A DNA stretch of 64,000 nucleotides from Galdieria partita. Lineage: Eukaryota; Rhodophyta; Bangiophyceae; Galdieriales; Galdieriaceae. Under the pieces are notes generated by a model. The model had not been told where the DNA came from. It did not search any database and worked only from the letters and a program-made list of their open reading frames with translations. Numbering within the stretch: the first letter of the stretch is position 1; each line of letters begins with the position of its first letter. The DNA is taken from contig BQMJ01000062.1 of NCBI GenBank assembly GCA_025991245.1, positions 110,144 through 174,143 on the forward strand, given 5' to 3'. Positions 33,425 to 44,419 of the stretch are shown here, in pieces. A program made the position numbers and the translations under genes.

Positions 33425-35240
33425 ATATTCGTTGTGGCTGGGCTTGCTAACCAGTGGATGGTGGAACTATCCCTTGATAGATAGTAGTGTCCCTATCGAC
33501 TTTCTCAACTGTTTTGAGACCGAAATATTTGGAACAGATAATCTTTCCCTTCAGAATCTTATTGAGAAGGTTGACTTTGAGATGCCATCATCTTGTGAAA
33601 GCAATGTCAAACCAACCAGTGGCAATGACACTCAAATCCTTTCATTTAGGAAAAAGTGATGAACTCTGCCATTTTTGGACTTTATTTGGGTTGGTTTGCT
33701 TAGTACTTTGGAGAAATAAATGTTTTATGCCAAAAGTACCCAGAAGAAGTTGCTATGGCTAAGCTTTATCTTTCTATGATCAAATACCTCAACAAAGATC
33801 GATTGGAACCATTTGGCTGTAAATATGCTTTTGTAGAGTTTGTGAAAGGCTCCAATATTCAGAGAATGTCTTTGTTGGACTTGGGAATAACAAAGGAAAG
33901 CAGAGACTGTCAAAGACTGCATCGAAATTGTTGTGAGAACTCCAAATTTTGCTTATTATGGATGAGCATAATAAAATTTTTAGAAATGTTACGAAGGAGT
34001 ATACATTTACATTTACTTAGAAACCTCTTCATGAATTATGTCATTTCTTGACTCTTAGAGTATTGAATCTTCCAAGGGTAATTTTAGCTCGATATTATTC
34101 TTCAATATCTTTTTTTTTCATTGTAATCTTCGTAGCACCTTATGGGGTTGTTTTACTTCACACGTTTGAAGATTCACTCCCAATGGTTGGTGGATTGCGT
34201 TATCTTCCATTCACTGACCATTAAAGTGACCAAGAATTTGCAGAGTTTGAGAGGCAGCCTGAGTATCCTGCTTTACTGACCGAGATCGTGAAGCTGTCAT
34301 GTCATATATGGGAAAAGTACCAAGACAAGTAGAATATTTCATTGAAAACATTTATCCTGTGACTTTAAGAAGTTGGTAGAAATTTATGAGAGAAGCAAGT
34401 CGAAACATATTGGTTGTATTGAGAGTTTCAATGAACGAGATAGTAAATCTTTCTTCGAAGAATTATCAGCTCTACTCTTTCAAAAAGGCAAAATTTTATC
34501 CTATAAACTGCATATCGTGACAAGGTTCTTGTTGTTTTTCTGGAAGACGAACCTTGAAGGTTTTACATCTTCCAAAAAAGGATGTCATATTGGAGTCTTG
34601 GCTAAAGTATTATGGAGGGTAAATTAGGATATATGATCGATCAATATCGCAAACGTTTGGGAGCATTGAAAGGGAGCTTGTATGAAAAGTTACTTTTTTT
34701 GTTCTCTATCAAAACCTATTGTAGCTCCATGGTGTCCGGGATATCAACTGAAATATTCGTTTTCACTCCATTGAGGCGATCTTCGATATTTCGATGGTAC
34801 TTTGATTGACCCTATGATTGATTGGATGACAAATGAGTTGTGGTGATATATGCCATCCAACTTTGCTCGATGGGATTTTATCTATTACAAAAACTTGCCT
34901 CGTGAAGAATGGTCCATATGGTTTTTTCAATGATCGATGTCTTCGTTTTCAGATCATAATTACGGTAGCTCTGGTATTGAACACGATTTTGAAGAAAGTG
35001 AGTGTCGTATTTCACAACTTTTGAATGCTATTCGAGGCCCAGCTCTCAAAGTTATCAAATTGAATGAATGGCCTTGAAGATGAGAAATTCTCAAAGGAAG
35101 AAAGTTGCTTCAAAACTTTCAAGAGTCGTTTTATATATGTTTCTCCATACAAATCTCAGAAGAAAGTGGATGCCAATCTGTCGTTTATCTATTTTATTGA
35201 ATGGTCACCTGATTGACTGAATTGTAACTGTGATTTTCCC
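33425..35240 (+). pseudogene. Degenerate large gene, family unclear
   Basis: Plus-strand coding character persists through several frames with in-frame stops and frameshifts. One open block reads EEVAMAKLYLSMIKYLNKDR (about 33745-33805). The part after about 34150 contains GGLRYLPFTDH, then a stop. MGKVPRQVEYFIENIYP (about 34305-34360) recalls the GGVP helix of P-loop proteins. KPIVAPWCPGYQLKYSFSLH and LRYFDGTLIDPMIDWMTNEL (34710-34850) are separated by a TGA. The last part (35100-35240) again has a PYKSQKKVDANL-like stretch. It may be a distant NTPase-nuclease or Crinkler-like gene; this is not proven. Confidence 0.5.
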
Positions 35241-35869
35241 AATGAGCCATAGCTAAAATATTTTTCTTAAAGTTTGATATTCTTTAGATTTATTTTTCAA
35301 ACTGATAGCTTAGTTTAACAATCCAAAACAAATGTATGAAGTAATTTCAAACATGACTATTGCAAAGTTCTGTAACGTTGCTTATATTGGATCATTTTCA
35401 ATGCACAATTGGAAATTCATAGGATACTCATTACATCAAGCATCCACCTCAAGTTTTTCAATGAACATTTTTGCAAATGGCAAGGAGTCATCTTTTTTGT
35501 CAGCAGATTGATATACTCAATTGTCCACTTCAATCAACTTTGGCAACAGTAATGAATGTCCAACTATTAGAAAGGCCAAAAATTGACCACTTCCGATGAC
35601 AAAGAAGTGACACCAATATATTTCTTTTCGTGTGAGAAAAGGAGCTGGATTCAAGTATTTCATTTTTTGCAGTCTGAAACTTTCTACGGTAGTACATGTC
35701 GAGGAGTCATGGGTCTTCTGTGAAAATGCACGATTCGTACGTAATGTTATAATTTCATTGTCGTCTGCAAAGGAGAGTGTACTGTCTACTGTACATTTGC
35801 TGGCTGTTCGTTCTTTATAGTGTTTCTATAGATTCTTTTTGTATAGGAAAGAACGATAATTTTACTAGT
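35241..35869. other. Spacer with short frames only
   Basis: AT-rich. A 62-codon plus frame at 35632-35820 has no recognisable features. Nothing else is seen. Confidence 0.35.
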
Positions 35870-35879
35870 GTTTGAATGA

Positions 35880-36147
35880 TGCAAATTTAAAACGATAATA
35901 TTTCAAGATTACTCAACATTGGCTTTCGACAAGTAATGAACGACGAAATGTAGAGTTCGATTCACCATAAAGTAGAGTATCAAAGTCATTGACTGTTGTT
36001 CGCAAATTCATCAACTCGTAATGCTGCTAGTATATAGAAGAGATGATCTTCGTGTACTCGAATGATTCTCAGTCATTTTTCATCGACCTTGCTTCGATTA
36101 TTTCCAACAACACTATGCAACAGAGTCGCATATCGACAGCATACTCT
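35880..36147. repeat. 3' flanking segment duplicated at 31090-31340
   Basis: This is a direct-orientation, diverged duplicate of 31090-31340, lying immediately 3' of the NTPase-nuclease pseudogene just as its partner does. It shows that flank and gene were copied together. Confidence 0.65.
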
Positions 36148-37614
36148 TCAGGAATCAATGCATTTTCGATTAAGAACTTTTTCAAAGTCTACAAAGGATT
36201 GTGTTGGCGCATACATACTATGTCCAATATTCACAGCTGCCATTGGTGTTTGCTCTCTTCCAGCGTTAAAAGAAACTTGTTGTACTGAGCTCGGAGCAGA
36301 AATAGTTGATTCTTCTCTCGTATCTTCCATTTGCATCACATTCATACTTGGACGAGTACTTCTTCTTTCCATCCTTCCACTATTCCTTTCATATTCTTCA
36401 TATGGAATACGTCCTAATAAATCTACAAAAGAATTGCTCAACAAATCAGAAAGTGGTTTCAGTTGTTCCAACCATCCAAGATTGTCTGCAAACACTCTTT
36501 CAAGTTCTTCACTAGCCTTGCGACCTAAAAAGTTTCGCAAAGATGTAGTTGAACAAACTACAACTTGACAATGAGGAGGTATGCATAACCATTCTTTTCG
36601 TATATTCTGTGGTTGTATCTCAGAGTTGATAGAACTGTAAACAATATTATTATTGTCGTCTTCATAATAAACTCCACTATTCAATATCCCATTCTGATTA
36701 TCACTAAATTGTCCGGAAACTTCTTCAGTATACTTGTTGCTTACAATCAACTGAATGGCTGTTAAATCATTCTGTTCCCATCCAAGCTGTGACGCCACTG
36801 GATGTAAAAATTTAGCAACTTCTGCCTTAATCATTGAACGTCCAACACCAGAAGTTGAAATCTGAAAACATTTCAATGTAATACCTATCAAATATACTCT
36901 CTCCTTGGTGGTTTCAGTCTCCATAGGTGTTTACTCTGAAGAAGATTCACCTTGAATAGCAAGGACAGAATCGTCTTTCATATCTGTTACTCGAATAAGA
37001 ACATCAGGTCCATTGGAATTTTGTCGAATAGGAACAAATATTCCATCTTTTGATAAATATATTTCAAAAAATATTTTCCAAGTGTGAAAAGTTTCTTCGC
37101 TACAAGTATTGATTCCAATCACTGTCGAACCAACTGCTGAAACATACTTGAGAATAGGATCCACCTTGAAGCTGCTAACGGTTTACTAGACTCTATTGAT
37201 ACTCTTCTATAAGACTATGTCAAAATATACTCAATTCTCCTAGTTTGGAACAGAAACACCATCGAACATAGAGAGTAAACATATTCGCAAAATTGAAACT
37301 ACCACTAAAACGAAATTCAAGTAAACCGAATAGGAGTGAATTTTCGATAGTAACTTTTGATGCCCTTCAAAACAGTCTTTCGACAGACCAACTTGAACAA
37401 TGTTTCTCCAGCTTGGCTAAGAATTGTTTGTACATCTTTGCCTTGTTCATTGCTCGAACAGTTCAGATAACAAACATCAAAATGTTTCTCAAAGTCCAAA
37501 ACATTATTTAGAATGACTCAAAAGTATCCAACATAGTATCTCTCATTGGAATATAAAATTCTAAAATAATGACAAAAAGCATAGAAGAAACAGAAATCCT
37601 TGATTCTGTTATCA

Positions 37615-37658
<44 letters not shown>

Positions 37659-38540
37659 ACTGTCAGAGAACGACTTGGAATCATTTTCTCCATTTTCCTT
37701 TCTTATTTCATCCTCTGAAAGATAACAAAAGCTATTCCAACTTTTTTCACATCTATCAATCAATAATATACTAACGAATACCATTGCACAATCGTACAAT
37801 TGTTTGAAGAACCAATGGTGTTCTTCACGATGACTAGGAAAAGTACTTTTAAAACTGACTAGTTATTGTACTCCATATTTGGTATCAAATAGTTTACAGT
37901 TTCTTCTGAACAAGGATCCAAATGAAGAACATTGAATATTATTCGAGAAGGCATAGCATCTTCTTGTCTACTAGTTGCCGAGTCCGACCTCCCCGCGGAA
38001 ATAAAAAGTGCAAAAGACACAGCTAAAAAGCTCAATAAAACTTGTAAAAAGAAACGATAAACATTAAACATTCTAATGACTTTGTCAGGCTTTATCTAAT
38101 CTCGAAACATCGAAAACTTTCTCAGTTTTCATGTTCTAAATTTCGTCAATAAACAAATACAAATAAAGTTTCTTTAGGACTTTTAATCCATTTGAAGCCA
38201 TTCTTCTGGACAATCAAAGTAAAAACTTGAGGAAATCAGGGCCGATTGGAAATTTGTCAAGTGCTTCATTGCCCATCCATTCTAAAAGTGTAGTCTGACA
38301 GCGAATCCCGTGAGGAACTTGGAGAGCATTGAACACTATATATAAAGTCTCGTTTCGTAGAGCATCTAGACAAATTTTCCTATTTTCTCTCCTATTCCAA
38401 TCTCAGACAGGCCAACCCATTTTCAAAAGTTGCTAACGTTTGGAGGTGTTGGCCAATCGTGCTTTCCACTTCCACGCATTCGGAATGCGTAAGGCAAAGT
38501 TGGTTATTCCACACTTGAAAAACCTTTGATGTCGCAAACA
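36148..38540 (-). pseudogene. Recent pseudogene of the 884-aa NTPase-nuclease protein
   Basis: The C-terminal ~258 codons (36924-36148) are open and roughly 85% identical by eye to the intact gene at 46880-49534. A nonsense change (CAA to TAA at about 36930) separates them from the preceding 77-codon block (37164-36931). Further upstream, 37499-37317, 37800-37510 and 38071-37859 still match successive parts of the intact protein (NEQG, microsatellite-interrupted block, AGRS...EDAMPSRI), with frameshifts and a deletion around 37170-37310. Traces of the N-terminal region reach about 38530. The C-terminal ~60 residues differ from the intact copy and lack its SAM-like tail. Confidence 0.85.
37618..37656. 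repeat. (GA)n microsatellite inside the pseudogene
   Basis: A perfect dinucleotide run of 39 bp. The intact paralogue has only 'cgagaaagagtt' at the corresponding place (about 48477), so the expansion followed loss of function. Confidence 0.95.
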
Positions 38541-38823
38541 CAAGATGCGTATAAAGCATTCGAATCTTGCAACTTGCGGACTTTCAGTTGACAAGGGAAT
38601 ATTTGATCCTTCTAGTATGAATGCCTTTCAATCTTTCAATATTGCTATCCATGCCCAAACACAGAAAATGTTTTGTAACGATTATCCTCCATAAAAGACA
38701 ATCTAATGTTCTATTTGAGTCTATTCTGAATACTTTTTGTGCTAACAAACGAAAGCAACCCAATGAGCACTACACAAACGAATTCACTGCTCATTCTTTT
38801 ACAAATTTTATTTTGGGGCGGCG
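38541..38823. other. Upstream region of the first intact NTPase gene
   Basis: A 280-bp promoter-bearing region between the eroded pseudogene 5' end and the plus-strand gene. The pseudogene's 5' edge, just left of this region, includes the palindrome cgcattcggaatgcg (about 38476-38490). Confidence 0.4.
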
Positions 38824-40932
38824 ATGACGTCTTCAGGTGAAAAGTGGGTTACCGACGACACGTTCAAGCCTATTGTGGTAGACCGCGAAAGTGACGTGTT
38901 GTTTGTGACAAGAAACCTGTTTCAGCTTCATAAAAAACGAAGACAGCTGAGGGCTGAGACAACTGACCTCAATTACAGGTTGTCCGTCCCATTTGCGCCC
39001 CACTTATTTGGCTCCGGCAAAACGACGTTTTGCCGAAGCTATTTGGAGTTGGTGCAGAGGTTTCGTGAAACTTCCCTGTCGTCTTTTGCTTCAGACCCTT
39101 CCAGGAAAGAGTTTTTGGACAAGTTACGTGAAGCCGTTTTACTTTATGTGGATATGACAGAGCTCAAACCCATCAATCCCATTGAAGAAAGGCGAAACCT
39201 GGAGTGGGCTGTCTACTACTTATTATACCGATTTGCTTGTAAGCAGAAGGGTTTGTCACTTATGAGTCCTCAAGACGCATACAAAAAAATCCCGCCTCTT
39301 CCAGAATTTTTACTTCCTGAGCTGCGGAAGATTTTGGGTATTTCTTCTGATCAGTTTCTTCTTGTTGCTTTTGATGAAGTTGGTGTGTTGGATACAAGAG
39401 GACAATATTTTGATCTAGAAGTGAATGACGGTAGAGTTTTTCCATACAACGACTTTTTTGGTATTGTTCGGGGACTCTGTAAACAAGACAATGTATTCTT
39501 TATTGTTGTTGGGAAAAGCAAGGGTTTAAGCATTAAGAATTATACAGCTTCAGTATCAAAGGTGTTATTACATTTTATTTCGTTATCACCGTTAAACTCG
39601 TCTAGTATCGTTGAATTCCTTGAAAAAAGTCATCTCGAAGAACAGGTTCATTATCGAGTTTGTGATATTCTATGTAGTTCTACTTTTTCAGTAAATGAAT
39701 TGGCAGAGGCTCTATTGGAGTATACAGGTGGAGTTCCTGGTTTGCTTACTCGTGCAGTGAATATGCTTTTGAATTATGTACAAACAAGAGGACAGCCTTT
39801 TACGTTGAAAGATGAATGTCTATCGTGTATGAAGGAGGATGGTTTTAGAACAGTTTGCTCTGAGCCGTTTGTAACACGTATATCAACTTTGGATGAGGAT
39901 ACAAGAAGTTTGCTTGATATGCTACTAATGATGGCACTATATCGTATACCTTTCAACGTAAACGACAGATTGAATTCGGGGTCTTATTTATTTGATGCTG
40001 TTACTGAAATGGGACTCTATCGACATCCTATTGATATGAATACTTTCCAAGTGCTGCTTCCAAAAGTATTTATTGGAATCTTTGAGGAGCTAACATCTCT
40101 GTCCTTCTTAGAAAGGATACTTTTAGGATCACTTAATATAGAGCCAGTTGATTGTTTCTTTGCTTCCAAATGTCGAGTATTTGAAGGAATTGTTGCTATG
40201 CGACTTGTTTGGATACTTTCGTCCAAAGTACGAAATGAGTTTAGGGAGTCGTTGGGTAGATTATCTGCCATATGGAAAGATATGAAACTTCCTATCCATG
40301 GACCTTCACCTCTTCATTACATGATGTCGGTTAGTCGTGGTGAAGCAAGGAGTGAATCAAGCAAGGAACGGAAAACTTATGCAAGTAATGAATGGAACGA
40401 GATTATTCACGGAGCACTTGGTTTTGACAAAGTCTATATTCCAAAGGAAGCGAATTCTTATAGTCCTGATATCATGTTCAAGTTACAATCTCCCGTTAAA
40501 TTCAAATTTCTTATGGTGGGAGTAGCTTGTAAAGGTCGTTGGAAATCGGAAGGAATCGGCTGGTCAGATGTTATTGAAGAAGCTAAGAAATTTCTTAAAC
40601 CTGTTTACGATCAAGTTTTATCCCAAGCATTGGAATTTTATCATTGTATGCTTATTATAGTTAGTACAAAGTTAGCACTCAATGTTGCAAACGAGTTGGG
40701 TAATCAGAGTCGATGTTATACGAGTGGAATGCGTATTGGAGGGAATTCTTTTGAAATTCCTCCTAATTGTGAACTTGTTATTCTTTGTGAAAGCGATGTA
40801 GAAATGCTCATTGACAGAGAAATATTGAATGGACTAGAAAGAGCATTCTCTACGAGTGATCGACCTGTTTTGAAAAACTTTGGTCTCGGTCTAGTTCAAA
40901 GAGTACGTCACAGTTTCTTGAGTTGGCAATAA
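38824..40932 (+). CDS. Intronless P-loop NTPase with C-terminal nuclease-like domain (RHS/Crinkler-like), copy A
   Basis: 702 aa in one exon. The N-terminal ~50 residues contain the family start motif (VVDRESDVLFVT). Walker A is at about 60-68, PHLFGSGKTTF. Walker B is QFLLVAFDE at 177-185, and a sensor strand FFIVVGKSKGL lies near 225. YTGGVPGLL at ~300 is typical of STAND/AAA-like ATPases. A helical middle region follows. At ~540-575 there is YIPKEANSYSPDIMFKL...LMVGVACKGRW, which resembles a PD-(D/E)xK nuclease core in which the expected acidic residue before Cys-Lys is Ala. No signal peptide is seen. The same architecture occurs in trypanosome RHS and oomycete/fungal Crinkler proteins (family knowledge). 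Convergent with copy B. Confidence 0.75.
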   Translation: MTSSGEKWVTDDTFKPIVVDRESDVLFVTRNLFQLHKKRRQLRAETTDLNYRLSVPFAPHLFGSGKTTFCRSYLELVQRFRETSLSSFASDPSRKEFLDKLREAVLLYVDMTELKPINPIEERRNLEWAVYYLLYRFACKQKGLSLMSPQDAYKKIPPLPEFLLPELRKILGISSDQFLLVAFDEVGVLDTRGQYFDLEVNDGRVFPYNDFFGIVRGLCKQDNVFFIVVGKSKGLSIKNYTASVSKVLLHFISLSPLNSSSIVEFLEKSHLEEQVHYRVCDILCSSTFSVNELAEALLEYTGGVPGLLTRAVNMLLNYVQTRGQPFTLKDECLSCMKEDGFRTVCSEPFVTRISTLDEDTRSLLDMLLMMALYRIPFNVNDRLNSGSYLFDAVTEMGLYRHPIDMNTFQVLLPKVFIGIFEELTSLSFLERILLGSLNIEPVDCFFASKCRVFEGIVAMRLVWILSSKVRNEFRESLGRLSAIWKDMKLPIHGPSPLHYMMSVSRGEARSESSKERKTYASNEWNEIIHGALGFDKVYIPKEANSYSPDIMFKLQSPVKFKFLMVGVACKGRWKSEGIGWSDVIEEAKKFLKPVYDQVLSQALEFYHCMLIIVSTKLALNVANELGNQSRCYTSGMRIGGNSFEIPPNCELVILCESDVEMLIDREILNGLERAFSTSDRPVLKNFGLGLVQRVRHSFLSWQ

Positions 40933-41123
40933 AGTTTGAATTCTTACATTCGATCGCTCGTTCGGTTGTTTTTATGACAAACTGTAAACTAAATATGTTT
41001 GAAAACTTTTTTTAAAATGTACTCATTGTATTCCATACTTGGATGATGATTGCTGTTAAACAGTGTCAAAAGTTTACAAGTTGTATAATTGCTTGCATGT
41101 CTTTTTGGTTTTTCACTGAGTCT
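40933..41123. other. Spacer
   Basis: 3' flank of copy A; nothing is recognised. Confidence 0.4.
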
Positions 41124-41423
41124 TCAAGTGTATATTTTTAAAATGAACTGATTGTCTACTCCAGTATTACTAGAGGAATACCGTTGTCTTGTTGGAATAC
41201 TGTTGACTTGATGTTACCAGGAAATATAAAACCAGCGACCATATTGTATTAACTTTTGAAACTCAGTTTTACTGGTGTCCAGCTCATGTAACGAACAAGA
41301 AAATCTAGTTGATAGTTCTAGAATTAACTTGTTGTCACTTTCCGAGTTTTCCTTGATTGGACTCATAAAACCATGAAGAACATCTTGAAAGTGAGATATA
41401 GTTGAATCTAATCTTGAAGACAT
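41124..41423 (-). CDS. Small helical unknown protein between the two convergent NTPase genes
   Basis: Two exons, 41423-41218 and 41169-41124, join in phase across a 48-nt GT..AG intron to give 83 aa. The first exon is amphipathic and helical, with hydrophobic spacing (ISHFQDVLHGFM...LILELSTRFSCSLHELD). This pattern recalls small Mediator-type coiled-coil subunits, but no match can be claimed. Unlike the flanking genes it has an intron. Confidence 0.4.
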
Positions 41424-41710
41424 TTTATGAAATGGTAAACAGAAAAACAAAGAGAGCTTCGTTCTTTCTCATTAACCATAAAGACATTGAATTTGTAACA
41501 GTACACAACGAGTTCATAAGTAAACAACAATGAAATTGTACAGTTGCACTACTAAACTCGTTTCAGAATTATTCGACAAAGTACGATAAAGTAGTACAAA
41601 AATAATGGAAAATTAGGAAAATTGACTTTCTTTACAAACCAATTGAACTTTTCGAATACTTCTCAAATGAACAAACCAACATGGATCCAAACAGGAATAA
41701 GATGCTATTT
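41424..41710. other. Spacer
   Basis: A 287-bp region 3' of copy B and 5' of the small gene. No feature is seen. Confidence 0.4.
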
Positions 41711-43819
41711 CTAAATATATTTGGAAAGAGATAAAACCATTTCTTGCACTGTTGAAATTCCAATACTTCTCGAATGTGGATTATCCGTAGACTTGAAAGC
41801 ACTCCTTAAACTCGACAAAATATCTTTACCAATAAAGTTTTCTACATCTGATTCAGAAAGAATGATCAATTCACAATTAAGAGGAATCCTGAAAGCTCCT
41901 GCTACTCTATCGCCAAAGGAATAACAATGACTAGAATGATTCAAGTCAGTTGCTACACTAGTCGATAGCTTAGTACTCATGATGATCAACAAGCAATGTA
42001 ATGTAGGATGAACAGTCACGACTTGATCATGAACTGGTTGCAAAAACTTGCAAGCTTCATCCACTATTTCATTCCATCTAATACCATTCAAACTCCATCG
42101 TCCTTTACAGGCAATACCCACAATCAAATTCTGTTCGCTCGTTCTTCCATGCAACTTGAATAATATATCTGGACTATGAGATGTTGGCTCAAATGGAATA
42201 TATATCTTTTCGAATTCTAACATTTCTTCCACAATTTCTTTCCAGTCATTGATACCGAATGTCGTTCTCTCTACTTCTGATGTAGATCTAATATAATGTA
42301 TAGATTTCATATAGTAAGCAGTAGATTCAAAGGAAAACTTTAAATTCATCTCTTTCCAAACAGGAGACAACTGACCAAGAATAGAAAACATCAAACTGTC
42401 TGTCGGGTGATAACAAAAATGTAAATAAAACATTGTGGCAACGAGACCTTCGAAAACTCGACATTTTGATTCATAAAAGAATTCCACAGGCTGTGACTTG
42501 AGGGTTTGTAATAGTAACCATTCCAATCTATCATTCTTTACACTTTGCTCAATATATCCAATCAGTAACTTGGGAATCAACACTTCATAGCGTTCTTGAT
42601 GGTTTTCATCTACAATCAACCGACGATAAAAGCACATATCTGTTACTAGATCAAACAGAAATACATCAAAAGTAGAGCTAAGATGCACAAGCTCATCCAA
42701 CTCAAACCGAATACGATATAATGCCAACAAAGTAAGCATTTTTAACAAACGATGACGCGTCTCGCTAAGACTACTCAAACGAGGCAGCAATGGATCAACA
42801 CAATAATTTGTTGCTATGGAATCATTCATTATCATCCAAAAGCTTTCTTTAGATAATAACAAGTGGTCTTGTGATAATTTACAATGCAAAAGGTAGTTGA
42901 TTGCTTTCACAAGTAAACCAGGAACACCACCAGTAAGTTCTAGTAACAATTCTGCAAGTTCATTGGTTGAAAAGTGTTGATGACAAAGGATTTGTGAAAC
43001 TTTAGGACTCCCAGTAAACATAAAAGAAGAACTTTTCTCCAAATGTTCAATGATGCTATGCTTTTCAAGTGGTGAGAGGGGAATAAACGTCAACTCAACC
43101 CTGGATACTGAAATTGCGTAATTACGTATATTTAAGCCTTCACTTTTTCCAACAACAATAAAGAATACATTGTCCTCTAGACAAAGTTCCCAAAGAATAC
43201 GAAAGAAGTCGTTGTAAGAACGAACTCTACCGTCATTCACTTCTAGATCAAAATATTGTCCTCTTGAATCCAACATACCAATTTCATCAAAAGCAACAAG
43301 AAGAAACTGATCAGTACGCAGGTTTAATATGTCTCGTAAAAGTGTGACTAGGTTCAAGGCTTCCATTTCCACAGTCTCGTAGGCTTGCGTCTTTCGCATC
43401 ATTGGAATGCCAACTTGCAAGCAGGCAGTCTTGATTATCAAGTAGTAGACAGCCCACTTCAGACTTTTTTCTTTCGGGTCAGTGGGTTTGAGCTCTGTCA
43501 AATCCACATACAGCAAAACTGCTTCATGTAACTTGTCCAGAAAGGATCTCCTGCGGTCTTTTTCACAATCACTTATGTTCTCAGGTCCTATTAGTGCTCT
43601 TTCACCCATGCTCTTCACGAGTTCTAAATAACTTTTTACGAAACGTGTCCTTCCGCTTCCAAAGAGATGTGGGGCGAAAGGAATGACTGGTTTAAAAGAA
43701 CGATCGACTTCCCGGCGAACCTGCAACACGTACAACTGTCCAGTTGTTAAAACCACGTCTTGCTCTCTATCGACTACAACAGTGTCATACATATCTTGTC
43801 GTTGGAAAACGCTCGACAT
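41711..43819 (-). CDS. Intronless P-loop NTPase with C-terminal nuclease-like domain, copy B (Walker A Lys to Arg)
   Basis: 702 aa, the same length and domain order as copy A but clearly diverged. The start motif is VVVDREQDVVLTTGQL. Walker A reads HLFGSGRTRF (about 51-60): the invariant lysine codon is AGG (Arg), one base away from AAG. Walker B QFLLVAFDEIGML, the FFIVVGKSEGL strand and LTGGVPGLLV are intact. The nuclease-like part is YIPFEPTSHSPDILFKL...LIVGIACKGRW. An intact reading frame despite the Walker A change suggests either retained function without normal ATP hydrolysis or recent inactivation. Its 5' leader is homologous to that of the remnant at 45.8 kb. Confidence 0.75.
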   Translation of the reverse strand: MSSVFQRQDMYDTVVVDREQDVVLTTGQLYVLQVRREVDRSFKPVIPFAPHLFGSGRTRFVKSYLELVKSMGERALIGPENISDCEKDRRRSFLDKLHEAVLLYVDLTELKPTDPKEKSLKWAVYYLIIKTACLQVGIPMMRKTQAYETVEMEALNLVTLLRDILNLRTDQFLLVAFDEIGMLDSRGQYFDLEVNDGRVRSYNDFFRILWELCLEDNVFFIVVGKSEGLNIRNYAISVSRVELTFIPLSPLEKHSIIEHLEKSSSFMFTGSPKVSQILCHQHFSTNELAELLLELTGGVPGLLVKAINYLLHCKLSQDHLLLSKESFWMIMNDSIATNYCVDPLLPRLSSLSETRHRLLKMLTLLALYRIRFELDELVHLSSTFDVFLFDLVTDMCFYRRLIVDENHQERYEVLIPKLLIGYIEQSVKNDRLEWLLLQTLKSQPVEFFYESKCRVFEGLVATMFYLHFCYHPTDSLMFSILGQLSPVWKEMNLKFSFESTAYYMKSIHYIRSTSEVERTTFGINDWKEIVEEMLEFEKIYIPFEPTSHSPDILFKLHGRTSEQNLIVGIACKGRWSLNGIRWNEIVDEACKFLQPVHDQVVTVHPTLHCLLIIMSTKLSTSVATDLNHSSHCYSFGDRVAGAFRIPLNCELIILSESDVENFIGKDILSSLRSAFKSTDNPHSRSIGISTVQEMVLSLSKYI

Positions 43820-44419
43820 AGTGGACGAGGTGTTGAAATCGAGTCAGAAAAATGCGAACGCGAATTTTCCGAGAGAAAGTGAAAATAGTATTTGCCTTTC
43901 ACAACTATTTCTGTAGAACGAACTTCTTTGTTATTTATATTGCCAAACAATGATGGAACATATTTCATATTGAAATGTAGCTTTTAAGAAGAAACGTTGC
44001 CTAGTTTTTTTTATGTAATGAGCATTATAACTTCTACCCGATTTATCACAATGGTAGCTTCAGTTTGAAGGTTTCTTTCTTCATAAGCTCTAGAATGGAA
44101 AGAGTATATTTGCTATAAAATCAGGAAGAAAGGAAAAGTTCTTCTCAATCTATTTCATAGAAAATTGGATTGCAATTCATTCTCCCAAAAATACTCCTTA
44201 TCCACAATGCAACTATACTTCAAACTTTAAATGTCATTCACTACTCTATTTTTGTCGTTTTTTTCGATGTGATGTCGACATACATAGCAAATGTAAACAG
44301 TTTAATTGTTTCGTAAACATTAGGAAACTTTTCTTTGGGGTGTCAAGGGAACAAGATAGTGCCACAAGTGGAACATAGCTAAATTTCAACTTTAGCTTGG
44401 TTCACTTCTTGTGCAAGTA
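43820..44419. other. Upstream region of copy B
   Basis: Promoter and leader of copy B, then AT-rich sequence. No other gene is recognised. Confidence 0.4.
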
